In this document: piece by piece, positions 37,057 to 49,082 of the stretch
Layout: each line of letters starts with the position of its first letter
Numbering within the stretch: the stretch's first letter is position 1
From: Rhizophagus irregularis
Taxonomy: Eukaryota > Glomeromycota > Glomeromycetes > Glomerales > Glomeraceae
Length of the DNA: 64,000 bases
Assembly (NCBI RefSeq): GCF_026210795.1
Contig: NC_089430.1
Span: 2,418,001 to 2,482,000, forward strand
Reading direction: 5' to 3'
The notes under the pieces: model-generated
Database searches by the model: none
The model's input: the letters and a program-made list of their open reading frames with translations, nothing else
Told to the model about the DNA's origin: nothing
Position numbers and translations under genes: made by a program

Positions 37057-37524
37057 ATTATATAGCAAATTACGTGATGGTTATGTACTCAATTGAGTTA
37101 TGTAATCACAATCCTGCAACATGACTACGCATATATAATTTGTAATAACGTAGGCGTGTTTTTTTTTTATTAATTATTACTATATGATAATATTTTATTT
37201 ATTTTTTTAAGATAAATATACGCATGATGATATGAAAATAGTGAATTTTTTACATTTTTTTCTTATCATAATAGTAACTTATTTTTCTTCTTTTTAGGCG
37301 ACTCCAAAACTAATTTGATGATGAACGGGTTTTTCCCCTTGGAATTGAAGTTGAGCAAGACTTTTTTTCTTTTTCATTTTCGATTTTATTAGACTGCTAA
37401 TTTATATTTTCTTTTATTAAAGTATTCCTAAATTTAATACAAAAAATAGAGTCTTTTCCAAAATACTACATTTACTATCATTTAACTTAGACACAAAAAG
37501 ATTTTTGGTGGCACTTATCTGTTA
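37057..37524. other. Non-coding stretch after LINE-A copy
   Basis: No gene or recognisable element is visible in these AT-rich bases. Confidence 0.4.
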
Positions 37525-37707
37525 TAGTCATCCTTCCATATAGTCACCCCTGTATAATTGCAACTCCCTTATAAGCACATTTACATTAATCCCAAGTTAC
37601 TAATAAACTTATTAAAAAAACCTTCCCTTTAATCACATCATATATAATTTTTATAGTCACACCATTTTTTTGGTCCCGAAGGGTGTGATTATATGGGAGG
37701 ATGACTG
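37525..37707. mobile_element. Short pogo-like MITE (183 bp)
   Basis: The left end TAGTCATCCTTCCATATAG and the inverted right end CAGTCATCCTCCCATATAA are similar to the CAGTCAACTC ends of the larger pogo-like elements, and TA borders each side. The interior repeats TATAGTCAC. It is a distinct subfamily. Confidence 0.7.
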
Positions 37708-37768
37708 TATATTTAACTAAGATGAATTTTAAGAAACATGTTTTTTAAGAACATATTACTTTTTCACT

Positions 37769-38065
37769 CTAATAGAAATTAAACTTCATTGCCCTTCCCT
37801 TAATCCTTTCTCTTTTCATGCTATTTCTAATTTTTTTAATTGGTTTATCCAATTTTTTTCTTTCTAATTCTTCCTTACGTTCTTCGATTTCTAACTCTTG
37901 AATTTGTTGTTGAAATTCATCATTTTTAACACCCTTAACATTACCTTTTTGCCGTTTATTCTGTGACTTTAGAAGCGAAGTAGTTTTTTGTTTTTCTAAA
38001 TTAATTCGTGATCCATCTCTAAACCAGTGAAATCTACTAACACATTTTGGGGAATTATTTTGCAA
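37769..38065 (-). CDS. Small coiled-coil ORF, likely gene fragment
   Basis: A 98-residue frame begins QNNSPKCVSRFHWFRDGSRI and continues with a Glu/Lys-rich helix (QQIQELEIEERKEELERKKL) typical of a coiled coil, ending RAMKFNFY. A related sequence, SSPKFISSFHWYGDGSRI, lies at about 60,258-60,330, so the first 20 residues belong to a duplicated family. Upstream the frame is closed near 38,100, which could be an intron. No function is recognised. Confidence 0.5.
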   Translation of the reverse strand: MQNNSPKCVSRFHWFRDGSRINLEKQKTTSLLKSQNKRQKGNVKGVKNDEFQQQIQELEIEERKEELERKKLDKPIKKIRNSMKRERIKGRAMKFNFY

Positions 38066-40618
38066 ATTAATTAATGTAAGTTTGGTAACTTCCTTTAAGA
38101 AATATTACTAATATTTCATTTTTATTATAGGTAATTTGTTAGGAAAACAAAATAATATTATTCAATTACTGCGATTTCACTCATTTTTCATGTAAATAAT
38201 AAATTTTATAATAAATATTTAAATTTATTACTTTTGGTAAATTCAATCTTTTGATAATCATAATTATATAAACACTCTTAACTAATAAATGCATAAAAAT
38301 CTTTTCAGTTAACTTTTATAGAAACTGGATCAATGTTTATAACCATGTTTATAATTATCCTTTATAACCAAAATTTTATTTTTTCGTCACGTATATTACA
38401 TTCAAATCTTAACAAAATTCGAAAAAATCATTTATTTTCATAACAATAAACTTAAGTTACTACAATCAATAATGTCTAATTTAGCTGAATCTATCAATAT
38501 TAGTTCTGAATTAGAGGTAATTTCTTTAAATTTTATTTAAATTTTATAACAAAAAATCAAAATTTTCTATACTATTTTAGGAGGAAGAACGAAGTTCTTT
38601 GTTATCACAAGAGTTAATAATGAAGAAAAATTGGAGAATACTTTGGCTTTAATTAGTTCTGTATATCACATTACAGATATTTGTTATTCCTTATTTTTCA
38701 TTGAATATCCCGATACTTCAGATGATGGAATTGCATATGTTTTTCATGTTGAAAATTGGACTGACAAAAAGGCTGTATTTAATAATGTAAAGGATTTTAT
38801 TTTTCAATCATTTATTTTTTAATAGCTAATAAAATATTAAATTAATTTTTAATTTTTAATTTTTATTTAAGATCCAATATGGTCTTGGTAAACCTGGTGG
38901 TGCACACTCTAATATTTTTTGTCCATTTTTAGGAGTGCAATGTAAAGATAATAAGAAATCATGTCAAGGCGTGAAGATTTGTAAAATTGCTAAACCTGAA
39001 TTTAAAGATGTAACTCATTCTACAGTAGATCTTAACATGGATTTATCTTCAAAAAATTCCAGCTTCTTGATTATATCTTCTTCACATCAAATCCGATTCA
39101 ATATTTATGAAATAATAATTTATTTTTTTTTCAATTTAAGAGAATAGCTTGCTGCCATCAATTCTAAATGTTGTTATAATCATAAAACTAATAGAAGTAA
39201 TGTTAATCAATACTTCATTGGTTGTAGTGCATATGTATTTGGCACACGTCATCGATATATTAGTGAAAAACCCAATGTTGATGAAAATCTTAAATTTTTG
39301 TTACATTTTGATTCATATTCTTATCTTTATTTATTTAGGATGATAAAAATTGTTTACAAAAACAAAAATGTCATAAGTATTCAATTACATCATTAAGAAA
39401 AATCAATTTTATATAATATTTTTTCTTATTTTTTTTATATAGCAATTCCTTACATCATAGATGGAAAAGTTGAATTATTACCACTTGTAAAAACTGGGTG
39501 TAATGTTATATTTCATAAATATGAATCATTGGATTTAGAATCATGCCCTTATATAGTTATGGTTGTAAAAAATACTCATTCACATCCACCTTCACCACCT
39601 CATCGAACACCAAATCACTTACAGCAAGATTTGAAAAGTTTAATTGAAAACTCTAATGATCTTTTAATTGATTTTATTTCACGAAGGTTAATTTCTGGTA
39701 ATAAATAATAATTATATTTTTATTACATTATTTTTATTTTTGAGCTTTATTAATGCTAACTTTAATTTCAAATAAATATAGGTCCATTGATAAAAGCAGT
39801 TTTTGGTGATACTGTTTTAGCAGATGTTCATGCCTCAATGAATAATATTGGTAAGCTTCGTAATATTATAATGAGAGAACAGAAATTATTACATCCATAT
39901 GGACAAGGTATAATGGGAGTAGTTCATGCTTTTAATCAAAATGAATCAAATTTACGTGATTATATTCAAAGGATTAGTAAGTACTTTAATTTTAAAAATA
40001 AACTTTTTAAATATTTTTAATTTAATGTAATTATTATTATTTTTTAGTATTTATGGATGATGGACATATTATGATATTATGTGTGTTTAAATTACAAGCT
40101 GAACATATGTCAAAATTTAAATATTTTATGGTGGATATGTCCTATAAGCGTGTATTTGGAGAAATTGATGAACTTGAATTTAATGCCTATGACGAAAATA
40201 ATAATAGTGGTAAGTAGAACTGTAGAAGTTTAAATTTTAAATTATTAATTTTAGTTTACTATTAACTAAACAATTTCTTTTATTAGTTGTAACTTTTTGT
40301 AGGATATATTCAAATGGAAGTAATGCTAAGGCTTATCAATACATGTTTACAGCTTTCTTTGAAGTTTATGAAGATTTAACAGTAGAAAAGCCAACTTTTT
40401 ATTATTTCAATTCAGAAAACTCTGAAAAAAAAGGATGGGCTGCTATTATTGTTGATTTGGATAAAGGTCAAGCAAGCTAAAGAATTATCTTTAGCTTTAA
40501 ATTCCTTATATAATTCTTTAAGCCCAGAACAGCATTTACTTTCTGTTTTAAAATCATGTTTAATTCATTTTGAAAGGTAAACAAATTATAATTAGTTTAT
40601 TTATGAATAATTATTAAT

Positions 40619-41648
40619 GGGTATTGCTAAATCTCACCGGTGGTGATTTTTACCAGCGGTGATTTTCACCGTTATTAATGTTGGCAGAAATTATGATTTA
40701 GCCAGAATTATAAAAAATTTTTTTGCAAATTTTTACTGAGAAAAAAAATTAAATGTAAGTAGTTTTTTTAAATATTGAACATGGTTTACTTAATAAAAAA
40801 ACTTAATTTATTTGACCAAAGTAAGAAAATTACACTTTAAATTTAATAGACAGAAAAAAAAAATTTGAAAGTTAATACTATTATGAGAAATGCAATTTTT
40901 TCCAAAAGTATTACATTTACACTCATGAAATTTGATACACAACTAGTTTTAATCTTGCTAAACAACGATTTCATTTGACCAAAGTGGTGAAATTACTCTC
41001 TGAAGTTCACAAACGGAAAAAAAAAATTCGAAAGTTAGTACCGTTATGAAAAATGTGATTTTTTTCACAAGTATTATACTTACATCCATGAAATTTTATA
41101 TACAACTAGTTTCGACCTCGCTGAACAACTTTCAATTAATGAAGAAAGACGATTTCATTTGACTAAAGTGGTGAAATTACGCTCTGAAGTTCACAAACGA
41201 AAAAAAAAATTCGAAAGTTAGTACCGTTATGAAAAACGTGATTTGCTCCACAAGTATTAAACTTACACTCATAAAATTTGATATACAACTAGTTTCAACC
41301 TCGCTGAACAACTTTCACTTAATAAAGAAAGCTGATTTCATTTGACTAAAGTGTTGAAATTACGCTTTGAAGTTGGTAAACAGAAAAACAAATATTTAAA
41401 TGTGTTTTTTTTTCATAAATATTATATCTAACTTTATGAAATTGAAATATACTCCTATGGGTTTAATAGTGTAACAAAAGTAATATTTTTTGTATTAAAA
41501 ACATGTAAAATATTAAAAGAAAAGCAAAGCAAGCAAAGCAAAAACAAATTTCATAAATATGATAAATATATGTTATGTTGTGTAACATAAGTAATCACAT
41601 GATCACATGACTGGTGAAAATCACCACCAGTAAAAATTTGACAATTCC
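40619..41648. mobile_element. Non-autonomous element, 1,030 bp, 9-bp target duplication (MULE-like)
   Basis: The 9-bp direct repeat ATTATTAAT flanks the element (40610-40618 and 41649-41657). The inverted ends agree as GGxATTGxxAAATxTxACxGG followed by TGGTG. The interior is built from about three direct repeats of roughly 170-185 bases, each with ATTTCATTTGAC, AAAGTGGTGAAATTAC and TTCGAAAGTTAGTACCGTT words. There is no ORF. A 9-bp duplication suits a Mutator-type element; assignment beyond that is inference. Confidence 0.8.
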
Positions 41649-41998
41649 ATTATTAATTACTTACTTTATATTAAGGTTGCTTGCCGAAACTAGAGGGTTT
41701 CGGCAGAATGGCGTACGCGAAACTGCCGAAACTAGTTTCGCGAAATCATCAAGAAATGCCGAAACTGCGAAACCTATCAAAATCGCGAAACTGCCGTAAC
41801 TTGCCGAAACTGTTTCGGCATTTCGGCAATACTTTCTATATGATTTAATTAGAGTTTCGGCATTTAAACAATTTATAAGAATAAAGATTAAAGACAATAT
41901 GATTTTTTGTATGTAAATATTTATTTTATAATATTTAATATTAAACTAATAAAATACACGATTAAAAATATAATAAAAATTAAAATTTAATAATATCT

Positions 41999-42673
41999 TT
42001 ATCTTCTATGTGGGGACCTGCTTCTACCTCTTCTTCTATCTCTACTTCTGTCCCGTCTTCTATCTCTACTTCTATCTCGTCTTCTATCTCTACTTCTATC
42101 TCGTCTTCTATCTCTACTTCTTGATCTACTTCTTGATCGAGACCTAGATCGCAACCTTCTTCTTTCCCTTCGCAATCTATATTCATATCGACGTCGATCA
42201 TGCGCAGCATGCTGCCGTCGATACTCTCGTCTAAACAGATCTAAAATCCAATAAAAATATTAATGAATTGAATGAATTGCCTAAATAAAATTAATTTAAA
42301 ATAATAATTAATAATAATTACCGGTTTGTAACCAGAATTCATCGTTCATATCAGCAAAACACGCTCTATCGAAACTATTTGGGCTTATAATAGGAATGTC
42401 GTCATCATTATTATTTATTATCCTACTGAGGTTTTCATAACCTCGTTTGAGGGCATTCCATTTTGTTTGGCATTGCCTGGGTGTCGCTGCAAATCCCATT
42501 GCAACGAACACCCTATTTGCTATTATTGTCCATGCATTTACATGATGACGGTTTGCAATTCTTTCGAATTGCTGATGTAAGTTTCTCCGCTCCGCGATTA
42601 ATTGCCTAGCTGCGTTAATCGTCCATTGGAATACTGGTGGTGGCGGTGGGACAAAAGGTACTAATGCTGCCAT
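41999..42673 (-). CDS. hAT-A accessory protein: Myb/SANT-like domain with Arg/Ser/Asp-repeat tail
   Basis: Exon 1 (42322-42673) encodes MAALVPFVPPPPPVFQW and a Myb/SANT-like trihelix domain, with INAARQLIAERRNLHQQF, AWTIIANRVFVAMGF and QCQTKWNALKRGYENL. The donor is GTAATT after LQT-G. Exon 2 (41999-42240) joins in phase and reads RREYRRQHAAHDRRRYEY and then RSRSRSRSRSRD, RDRRRDRSRD repeats to SPHRR and a stop, for 197 residues in all. The tail resembles an RS domain. No lesion is visible. The unspliced alternative frame of exon 2 gives an acidic repeat, which I reject. In PIF/Harbinger elements such a protein assists transposition; here it sits within a hAT. Its function in hAT-A is inference. 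Confidence 0.75.
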
Positions 42674-43015
42674 TTTTTATTTTTATGATTTTTTCGTAAC
42701 TTGAAATTTTGAAAATTAAATACAATTTGAAAATTAAAATACAATTTGGTTTTGAATTGCGAAAAAAAAATTCAAATTTCATAATATTTATAATAATTTT
42801 AAAATTCGTTATAATGTTTAAAACATGAACTGATGAACATAATAACATTCTACATAATTAAAGTATTTGTAACAAAATAAACACAGTTTTGATTCTAATG
42901 TAATAAATTTAATTAACGCAGTTCTAAATTTTTTTTTGTAACGCAGTTCTTAAAATTTATTGATCTAATGTAATAAATTTAATTAACGAAGTCCTTAAAA
43001 CTTATTGATTCTAAT

Positions 43016-43165
43016 ATAATATGCTTATCCTTATTCCTTAATTAAATTGCACTATTTTTAAAATATAATATGCTTATCCTTATTCCTTAATTAAATTGCA
43101 CTATTTTTAAAATATAATATGCTTATCCTTATTCCTTAATTAAATTGCAATGTTTTAAAATATAA
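43016..43165. repeat. 49-bp tandem repeat, about three units
   Basis: ATGCTTATCCTTATTCC starts at 43021, 43070 and 43119, a strict 49-base period. The first two units are near identical. The array lies between the two hAT-A genes in its AT-rich spacer (42,674-43,343). Confidence 0.9.
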
Positions 43166-43343
43166 TATAAAATTACAATTGCCTGCATTGCCTGCATAAT
43201 TATATGTTAACTGGACTTTGATCGCGAATATTTTGCCCTGCATAATTACATCATTTATTTCCTAAATAGTATCATTATTTAAATCACATGATATTAGAAT
43301 TAATTCTCATTGGATTAACTATTGTAATTATTTCTCATTATTA

Positions 43344-45643
43344 TTATTCCTCATTATCATCATAATTATCGTCATTATTATCACCGTCATCCATACCTAA
43401 TACATCATCTATATCATAATCATAGTCACCTTCTCCGGGTCTCTTGTTATTACCACTATCATCAACTTCATCATCTTCCGCATTATTTTCATCTGAATCA
43501 TCCAATATATCTCTTGGAATATCGCCGATTTCACTAGTAATTGAATCATGCGATAAATTAACAAATTGATCAATCCATAGACTTTCGATTACTACACGGC
43601 AATTGTCTTCGGGTATTGTTTCGCCGCTTGTAGTTAATCTCTGAGTAGAAGCTTGCTCCTCATTATATTCCTCATCGTCATCTTCTGCAAAAGCTTCTGC
43701 AATACGTATATTGATCTCATCATCACTAAGACGAGTATTCTTTTTTTGATCAATTCCATAAAATCCAAGTTCAGTTTTTGAATTGGATTTCCAATACAAA
43801 ATTAATTTGCACATGGATTCTAGTTTATCCACATTAAGATTTAAGCGACGTTTATGAAATAGCCATCCTAAAGTCGAAAATCCACGTTCGCAAGTTGCTG
43901 AGTTAGGACATATTGCAAATAGATAACTTGCAATTCTTGGCAGGACATCTGGTTCTGGTTCGGTATTAATATATTTCCACCAATTCACGGGATTATCTTT
44001 AGCAAAACCGATATCTAGGTCAAATGGCTCTTGCTCATTAATATATTTCTGTATTTGATCACATAAAGTTTCAGCTTCGTAACGGTCGAAACCTAAATTT
44101 TTCCCGATTGAAGCTGCACATTTGATAATTCTCATGAGGGCGCATTTTTTAAGTGGCGCGTTTCTAAATCTGGGATCCATAAAAAAACAAGTAATATACT
44201 TATCATCATCGAATTCATCAAATCTTTCATTTATTACTTTGATACAATGACTTCGGAATGCAGGATTTAATGATTTGGGTAACTTTTTTAATGTAGCTGC
44301 AAGTCTTGCCAAGCTCAGGAAACAATCTGCAAGTGTAGCTCTTCTCAATTCTAATGAAAGTACCGCTTTTCTTAGAGGATCCAGAACAAATCCAAGAACT
44401 CGTAAATTTGAAAAAAAATTCTCGATTGAATAATCGGTTTTATTTTATCATTTGTTAGCACTTTATCGTGATCGCTGGCCATTTCTTCTAGTGCTGATTC
44501 CAAATTTATTACTGAATTTACGGATTCACTAGCAGTAGTCCAGCGTGTCTTGCAATATAATTTTAATCCTCCTCCACTAATTCCTTTTTCTTTAATTATT
44601 TGAGCAAGTTTTGCATTAGCCTGATGAGAACTTCTAAAAAAGGTTGTCAAAATATTAACACGTTTTAATAAACGTTCCCCAAACTTCTCCTTGACGATGT
44701 CGCATGCAATTAAATTGATAGAATGTGCAACGCATCGCACATTCTCAATCTTTGGATGATTCTCATGTATAATTTTTCATGCATTACGAACATTGGCCGC
44801 ATTATCGGAAACTACAGCACATATTCGATCTTCTCCAATACCTTCTATAACCTTTTCAATTACCGTAACTAGATATTCTGCAGTGTGCGAATTTTCAGAC
44901 AAATCAGAAAGTTGATAAAGATATTCTTTATGCGACGGAGTCATTACAATGAAGTTCCAAATTGAATGATGTGTACCAGACGTCCAACCATCAAAGGCTA
45001 AATTATAAATTAATATTATATAGTAAGTAAGATTAAATAAAAATGACGTATAATAGCCTATTTAATTTAACAAACCTAACGTTAAATTCGTTTCCTTTTC
45101 AAGCTCAGAATTAACTTTGAAGTTCACTTGAGCTAATTCACGTTCAAGTAGTTGATTTACTAATACTTCCCTTGTTGGTGTATTGTACCCGGCATTAAGC
45201 TCTTTTATAAAATTGATGAAAAAGGGATGTTCCACTACTCTAAACGCAATTCCGCACGCAATAAAAAATTTAACTAATGCACGATTAATTCGTGTACATC
45301 TTTGTTCGTTAAGCTCTGTTGAATCATGGTAATCATCCATGTTACTTTGACCTTCAGAGTATTTTCTTTTTTTGGATGACTTGGACTTATCTTGCCGTTC
45401 CATTACTTTAGTCATATACCTTCTAACAACTGCTGCTGGCGCATCTGGACAATGGTTTGAAAGATACTCTTCGAGCTTTGAAACTTCACCGCGTGACCAT
45501 GTATTCTTACAGTACTTGCAGGAGGCGGCAAATTTGCCAGAACCAACAGCTTCTCCTTTATTAATATCTTCCCAAATGCTATTAGGTGGCCGACCTCCTC
45601 TATTTTTCATTTTAATGGGTGAATCTTCTATGTGATCAGTCAT
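43344..45643 (-). pseudogene. hAT-A transposase: BED finger plus hAT catalytic/dimerisation domains, lightly damaged
   Basis: Exon 1 (45076-45643) encodes a BED zinc finger (SIWEDINKGE, CKYCKNTW, LEEYLSNHC). After an intron with GTTTGT...TTTAG ends, exon 2 starts at 44997 with AFDGWTSGTHHSIWNFIV, a hAT hallmark. It continues through VVSDNAANVRNA, RCVAHSINLIACDIVKE and CKTRWTTASESVNSV, and the C-terminal NSATCERGFSTLGWLFHKRR and KLESMCKLILYWKSN dimerisation signature. An acidic Asp/Asn tail ends at 43344. I see two lesions only: TGA in place of an expected Arg or Trp after NVRNA (about 44,780) and a frameshift near 44,390. The element was therefore active recently. Confidence 0.9.
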
Positions 45644-46485
45644 TTGAAACAGTTTATTATTAATATTATTATTAAGAAAACGGAAGAAAGTAAAAGAAAC
45701 TTTAGTTCAGTGTTAAAGGAGATGACGGAATTGGGTTTATTAAATGCATGTTACGCATTTTCCTTTAATGAATATAAGTCCCTTAAAAAAAAACTGTAAA
45801 AACGTGTAATATCATAATATTAATATGGGAGTTAGAAATGAAAATTCTAATACTAGATAAAGCTTAAAAGAACTAAGATGACGGTAAAATATTGAAGTTT
45901 AATCTTTTATCTGTAGATTATTTGATCATCTAAATTATATTATTAATTGGTGTAACTTGGCGTAACTATATGCAAATCTTATGATCAACTATGCCGAAAC
46001 TACGGAGAAACCTATTATAGAGGTTTCGGCATGTTTCGGCAGTTTCGCAATTTTGACAGGTTTCGCAGTTTCGGCGTTTCGGCGTTTCGGCACTATATAA
46101 GAGGTTTCACCTTTCGGCATTAGGCCAAACAGGTTTCGGCAAGCAACCTTACTTTATATATTAATTAACAAAATAGAAATGTAAGAAATTCCAAATATTC
46201 AGATGAAAGTAAATTTTTAATGCGCCAGCTTCCCAAAGCCAAGACAAAAGATGAAGTAGATTTTCTATTTGATCAGTTATGATTAATTGATGATGAAACA
46301 TAAATGGTAAATAATCTGTTTATTTTCTTTTAACTTTTATTATTAATCATCAAATCTTATAAACACTTCCTGCCGATCGTTTGGTCACAAATTTTGCACT
46401 AGTAGTTTGAAGAAATATTTTTCGTTTATTATCGTTTAAGTCATAGAAATATTGTTTTTTTGATATAGAATTTGGGAAGAGTAAT

Positions 46486-49082
46486 ATGGAAGGGGTAGAA
46501 TTTACCCAACCTTCAGGAAGTAGCACTTTGGCTGCTTCAACGAGCTCTTCGACAGCTCAACAACCTATACAGACAAATAGTAATATTAACGTAGGGCTTG
46601 AGGCCTCTATGCATGCTCAAATTAACGCAAGTCATCCTGATCAGAATACAACTTCTAAAGAAGCAAAGAAAAATGATGGTTGGACTATTATTAAGAAGAC
46701 TCAACGTTTTAGTATTTTCATCTTGCAAGATAGTCTTCCAGGCGATAATATTATTGCTAAGAAAAATTTTGTCTATAGGAAAATTTTGGATGTGCTTGGG
46801 TTAATTTCATTGGCACCAACCTCCATTAAAGGTATTAAGGTGATTCGAGCAACATATGAAACGGAAGTACAAGCGGCTGAAGTTTGTGCCAAGAAAATTG
46901 CAGATGATAATGATGTAAGATTTGCTAAATTGGAAGGAATCTACAATCAGCAACATGATAATCTTAATGATTATGAAATTAAAATCTGGGATGTTCCACT
47001 AGATGTGGATAAGCAGATGTTAGAAGTATATTTGAAAAGTTTTGGACCAATTAAAACCCTCAAATTTAATGTTAAAAATTTATACTATGAAGTAGTAGTT
47101 AGATTCAATGGTAAACAAGTGGAAGAAAAATTTAAAGATTTATGGTCATTGAGATTTTGCAAATATGCGTTTAGGATTTTTCCCCAAGGATGAAAGGAAT
47201 TTATGTTTCAAATATGGGTTGAAATTAGCTAATTTACCTGTAGGTACATACGCTGCAGATTTGAAAGATATTATCATACAAATGAAGGCGAAATCATGTT
47301 TCGTACCTAAGAATAGGTTTTCAAAAAACTATGAGAAAGAAAGGTTCGCATTTGTCTTTTTTGATAATGAGAACGACCTTAATAATGCCCTAGGAAAGAA
47401 ATTCTCTTTCAACAATCAAGGCTTAGTTTTCGTTAATTATGATGCAGTCACGTGCCACGTATGTGGTTCTCAGTCAGAACATGTCCGGAAAATCAGAGGA
47501 AAAGAAACATGTCATTAACACATAAAGTATATCAACAGATATGGAGTAAAAGCACCCAGACCAAGTATGGGGTTCAAACCATTATTCGAAGAAGTCGAAC
47601 AAGAAATGCCATTACAAGGTCCTTCAAGTTATGCTGAGGCTGCAAAGAAAATTAAGACAGTACCCAATGTAAGAGCAAATGTTTTAACTTCAAGTAAAGG
47701 TCCATCTCAATCTTACAAAGGAAAAGGAAAACAACAAGAGACACAAGAGCCAGTAAGAAAACCTTGGAATCAACAGAATATTAATCCTACACCAATTAAT
47801 AATGAGGGTAATAGGCTGGATAGATTGGAACAACAAATGGAAAAATTCATGAATATGATACAAAGATTGAATGAGAGAGTTTCAAATTTAAAAATTAATC
47901 ATATTAATTGCTAATTCGGTTAAGATCGGCAGTGTCTTACTATGTAAAATCGGGGCAAAAAAAGAAAATAATTATCTCTTGATCCAATGATCCAATTTCA
48001 ATGAACTTTTTTTTGTTTTATAGATCTTGATTTCCTCAATAAAATAAAAAATTTATTGAAATTGAAATACTAAATTATAAGAAAATCGTGAAAAAGTATT
48101 TCATATTATTATTATGACTAAATTTTAGTAAATCATAAAAAAAGAATTGATTCCTAATTCAGTGATCCAATTTCAATAATTTTTTTTTGTCTTTTAGGTC
48201 TTAACCTCTTCTTCACAATAAAAAAAAGTTTGTCAATATTGGACTGCTAGATCGGAAGATAATCACAAAGATATATTTTGCCATATCATGAATCTAAAAA
48301 TCGTCTGGCAAAATATGTTTTCGCAATTATCTCACGATCTAGAGGCCCAATTTTGACAAAATTTTTTTATTATGTAGAGATTATTGAGATCCAAATAACA
48401 AAAAAAAGTTTATCGAAATTGGATCACTGAATCAGGAGATAATTGTCTGCTTTGTTATTAATGGAATCTGATCGTTGTTAGTAAAATATGTTTTTGTGAT
48501 TATCTCACAACCTAATGGTCCAACTTCAATGAAATTATTTTTATTTTATAAAGGTAATCCAGACTTACAGAACAAAAAAAAGTTCATCAAAATTGGATTA
48601 TTAGATCATATGATAATTATTTTTATTATTTGCACCAATTTCCCCAATTTTACATAGTAGGACACTGCTGATCTTAACCGAATTAGCAATTAATCAAGCT
48701 GAGATTTTGAGTAATAGAAAAGTAGAATTATCATTTGCTAAAGATGATAATACGTTCATGAATAATAATAATAAAAGGGTGAAAGAATTTCAACAAACAT
48801 GTGATGTGTATATCGATAAAAATGTTTCGCCAAATGTACAAACTCGTACATTATCTCCCATGGAAGAAGATAATGAAGTAAATAAAACAGTTGAGACAGA
48901 AAAGTTCATATATGAACCATCAACCGCGTTGGGTACATCACCTTCGTCCCAAGTAGTCAAGAAGGAAATACACAACGATTAGACAATTTTGAAGCCAAAA
49001 TGGGTCAGGCGTTTAGTATATTACAAGATATGTCTGGAAAATTTGACCACTTAATGAACAACCAAACACCATATGTCAATTA
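46486..49082 (+). pseudogene. LINE-B ORF1: RRM/zinc-knuckle protein, frameshifted and split by a MITE
   Basis: ORF1 starts MEGVEFTQPSGS at 46486. Two RRM-like segments follow (EIKIWDVPLDVDKQMLEVYL, then after a frameshift near 47,180 LKLANLPVGTYAADLKDIII with RFAFVFFDNEN), then a partial zinc knuckle CHVCGSQSEHVRK. After two more frame changes comes FEEVEQEMPLQGPSSYAEAA and a coiled-coil stretch (LDRLEQQMEKFMNMIQRL). The MITE at 47,903-48,694 cuts the frame. It resumes as AEILSNRKVELSFAKDD and ends GKFDHLMNNQTPYVN at 49082. Confidence 0.8.
47903..48694. mobile_element. MITE, ~790 bp, inside LINE-B ORF1
   Basis: The left end ATTAATTGCTAATTCGGTTA continues AGATCGGCAGTGTC and is mirrored at the right end, which finishes TAACCGAATTAGCAATTAAT at 48694. 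The arms match for about 50 bases, including TACTATGTAAAAT. The interior has several related blocks (CAATTTCAATxAA, TTTTTTTGT, ATAGATCTTGA) in both orientations. The host ORF joins when it is removed, but I cannot fix an exact duplication. Confidence 0.8.

Larger units (their letters stand above)
41671..46150. mobile_element. hAT-A transposon, 4.48 kb, 8-bp target duplication ACTTTATA
   Basis: ACTTTATA occurs immediately left (41663-41670) and right (46151-46158). The ends are TTAAGGTTGCTTGCCGAAAC and, inverted, AAGGTTGCTTGCCGAAAC. Both subterminal regions (41,680-41,840 and 46,000-46,145) are packed with GTTTCGGCA and GCCGAAACT words in both orientations, as expected for transposase binding sites. 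It encodes a BED-finger hAT transposase and a second, Myb/SANT-like gene, both on minus. It lies in an intron of the broken plus-strand gene, 13 bases from the preceding MITE duplication. Confidence 0.92.
38472..46330 (+). pseudogene. Broken multi-exon gene of unknown (possibly transposase-derived) family, 5' and middle exons
   Basis: Exon-like blocks follow one another on plus. They include MSNLAESINISSELE (38472), then NEEKLENTLALISSVYH to VENWTDKKAVFNNVKDF (to about 38,800), and YGLGKPGGAHSNIFCPFLGV with a Cys-rich stretch (from 38,876). Later blocks are VELLPLVKTGCNVIFHKYES with NTHSHPPSPPHRTPNH (39,470-39,690), FGDTVLADVHASMNNIGKLR (39,787-39,975), FKYFMVDMSYKRVFGEIDE (40,050-40,210) and RIYSNGSNAKAYQYMFTAFF (40,285-40,576). 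The last is NSKYSDESKFLMRQLPKAK (46,172-46,300). The AG splice sites and phases fit, but there is an early one-base frameshift and two stops near 46,280-46,305. The MVDMSYKR and YQYMFTAFFE region resembles transposase-like fungal proteins; that is only inference. Two transposons sit in the intron after 40,576 and LINE-B in the next. Confidence 0.6.

Noticed and set aside
41980-42210. Acidic Glu/Asp/Ile-repeat protein in exon 2 of the hAT-A accessory gene
   Set aside because: It uses a different frame from the one set by the clear donor and acceptor; the spliced frame gives an RS-type tail that continues the SANT exon.
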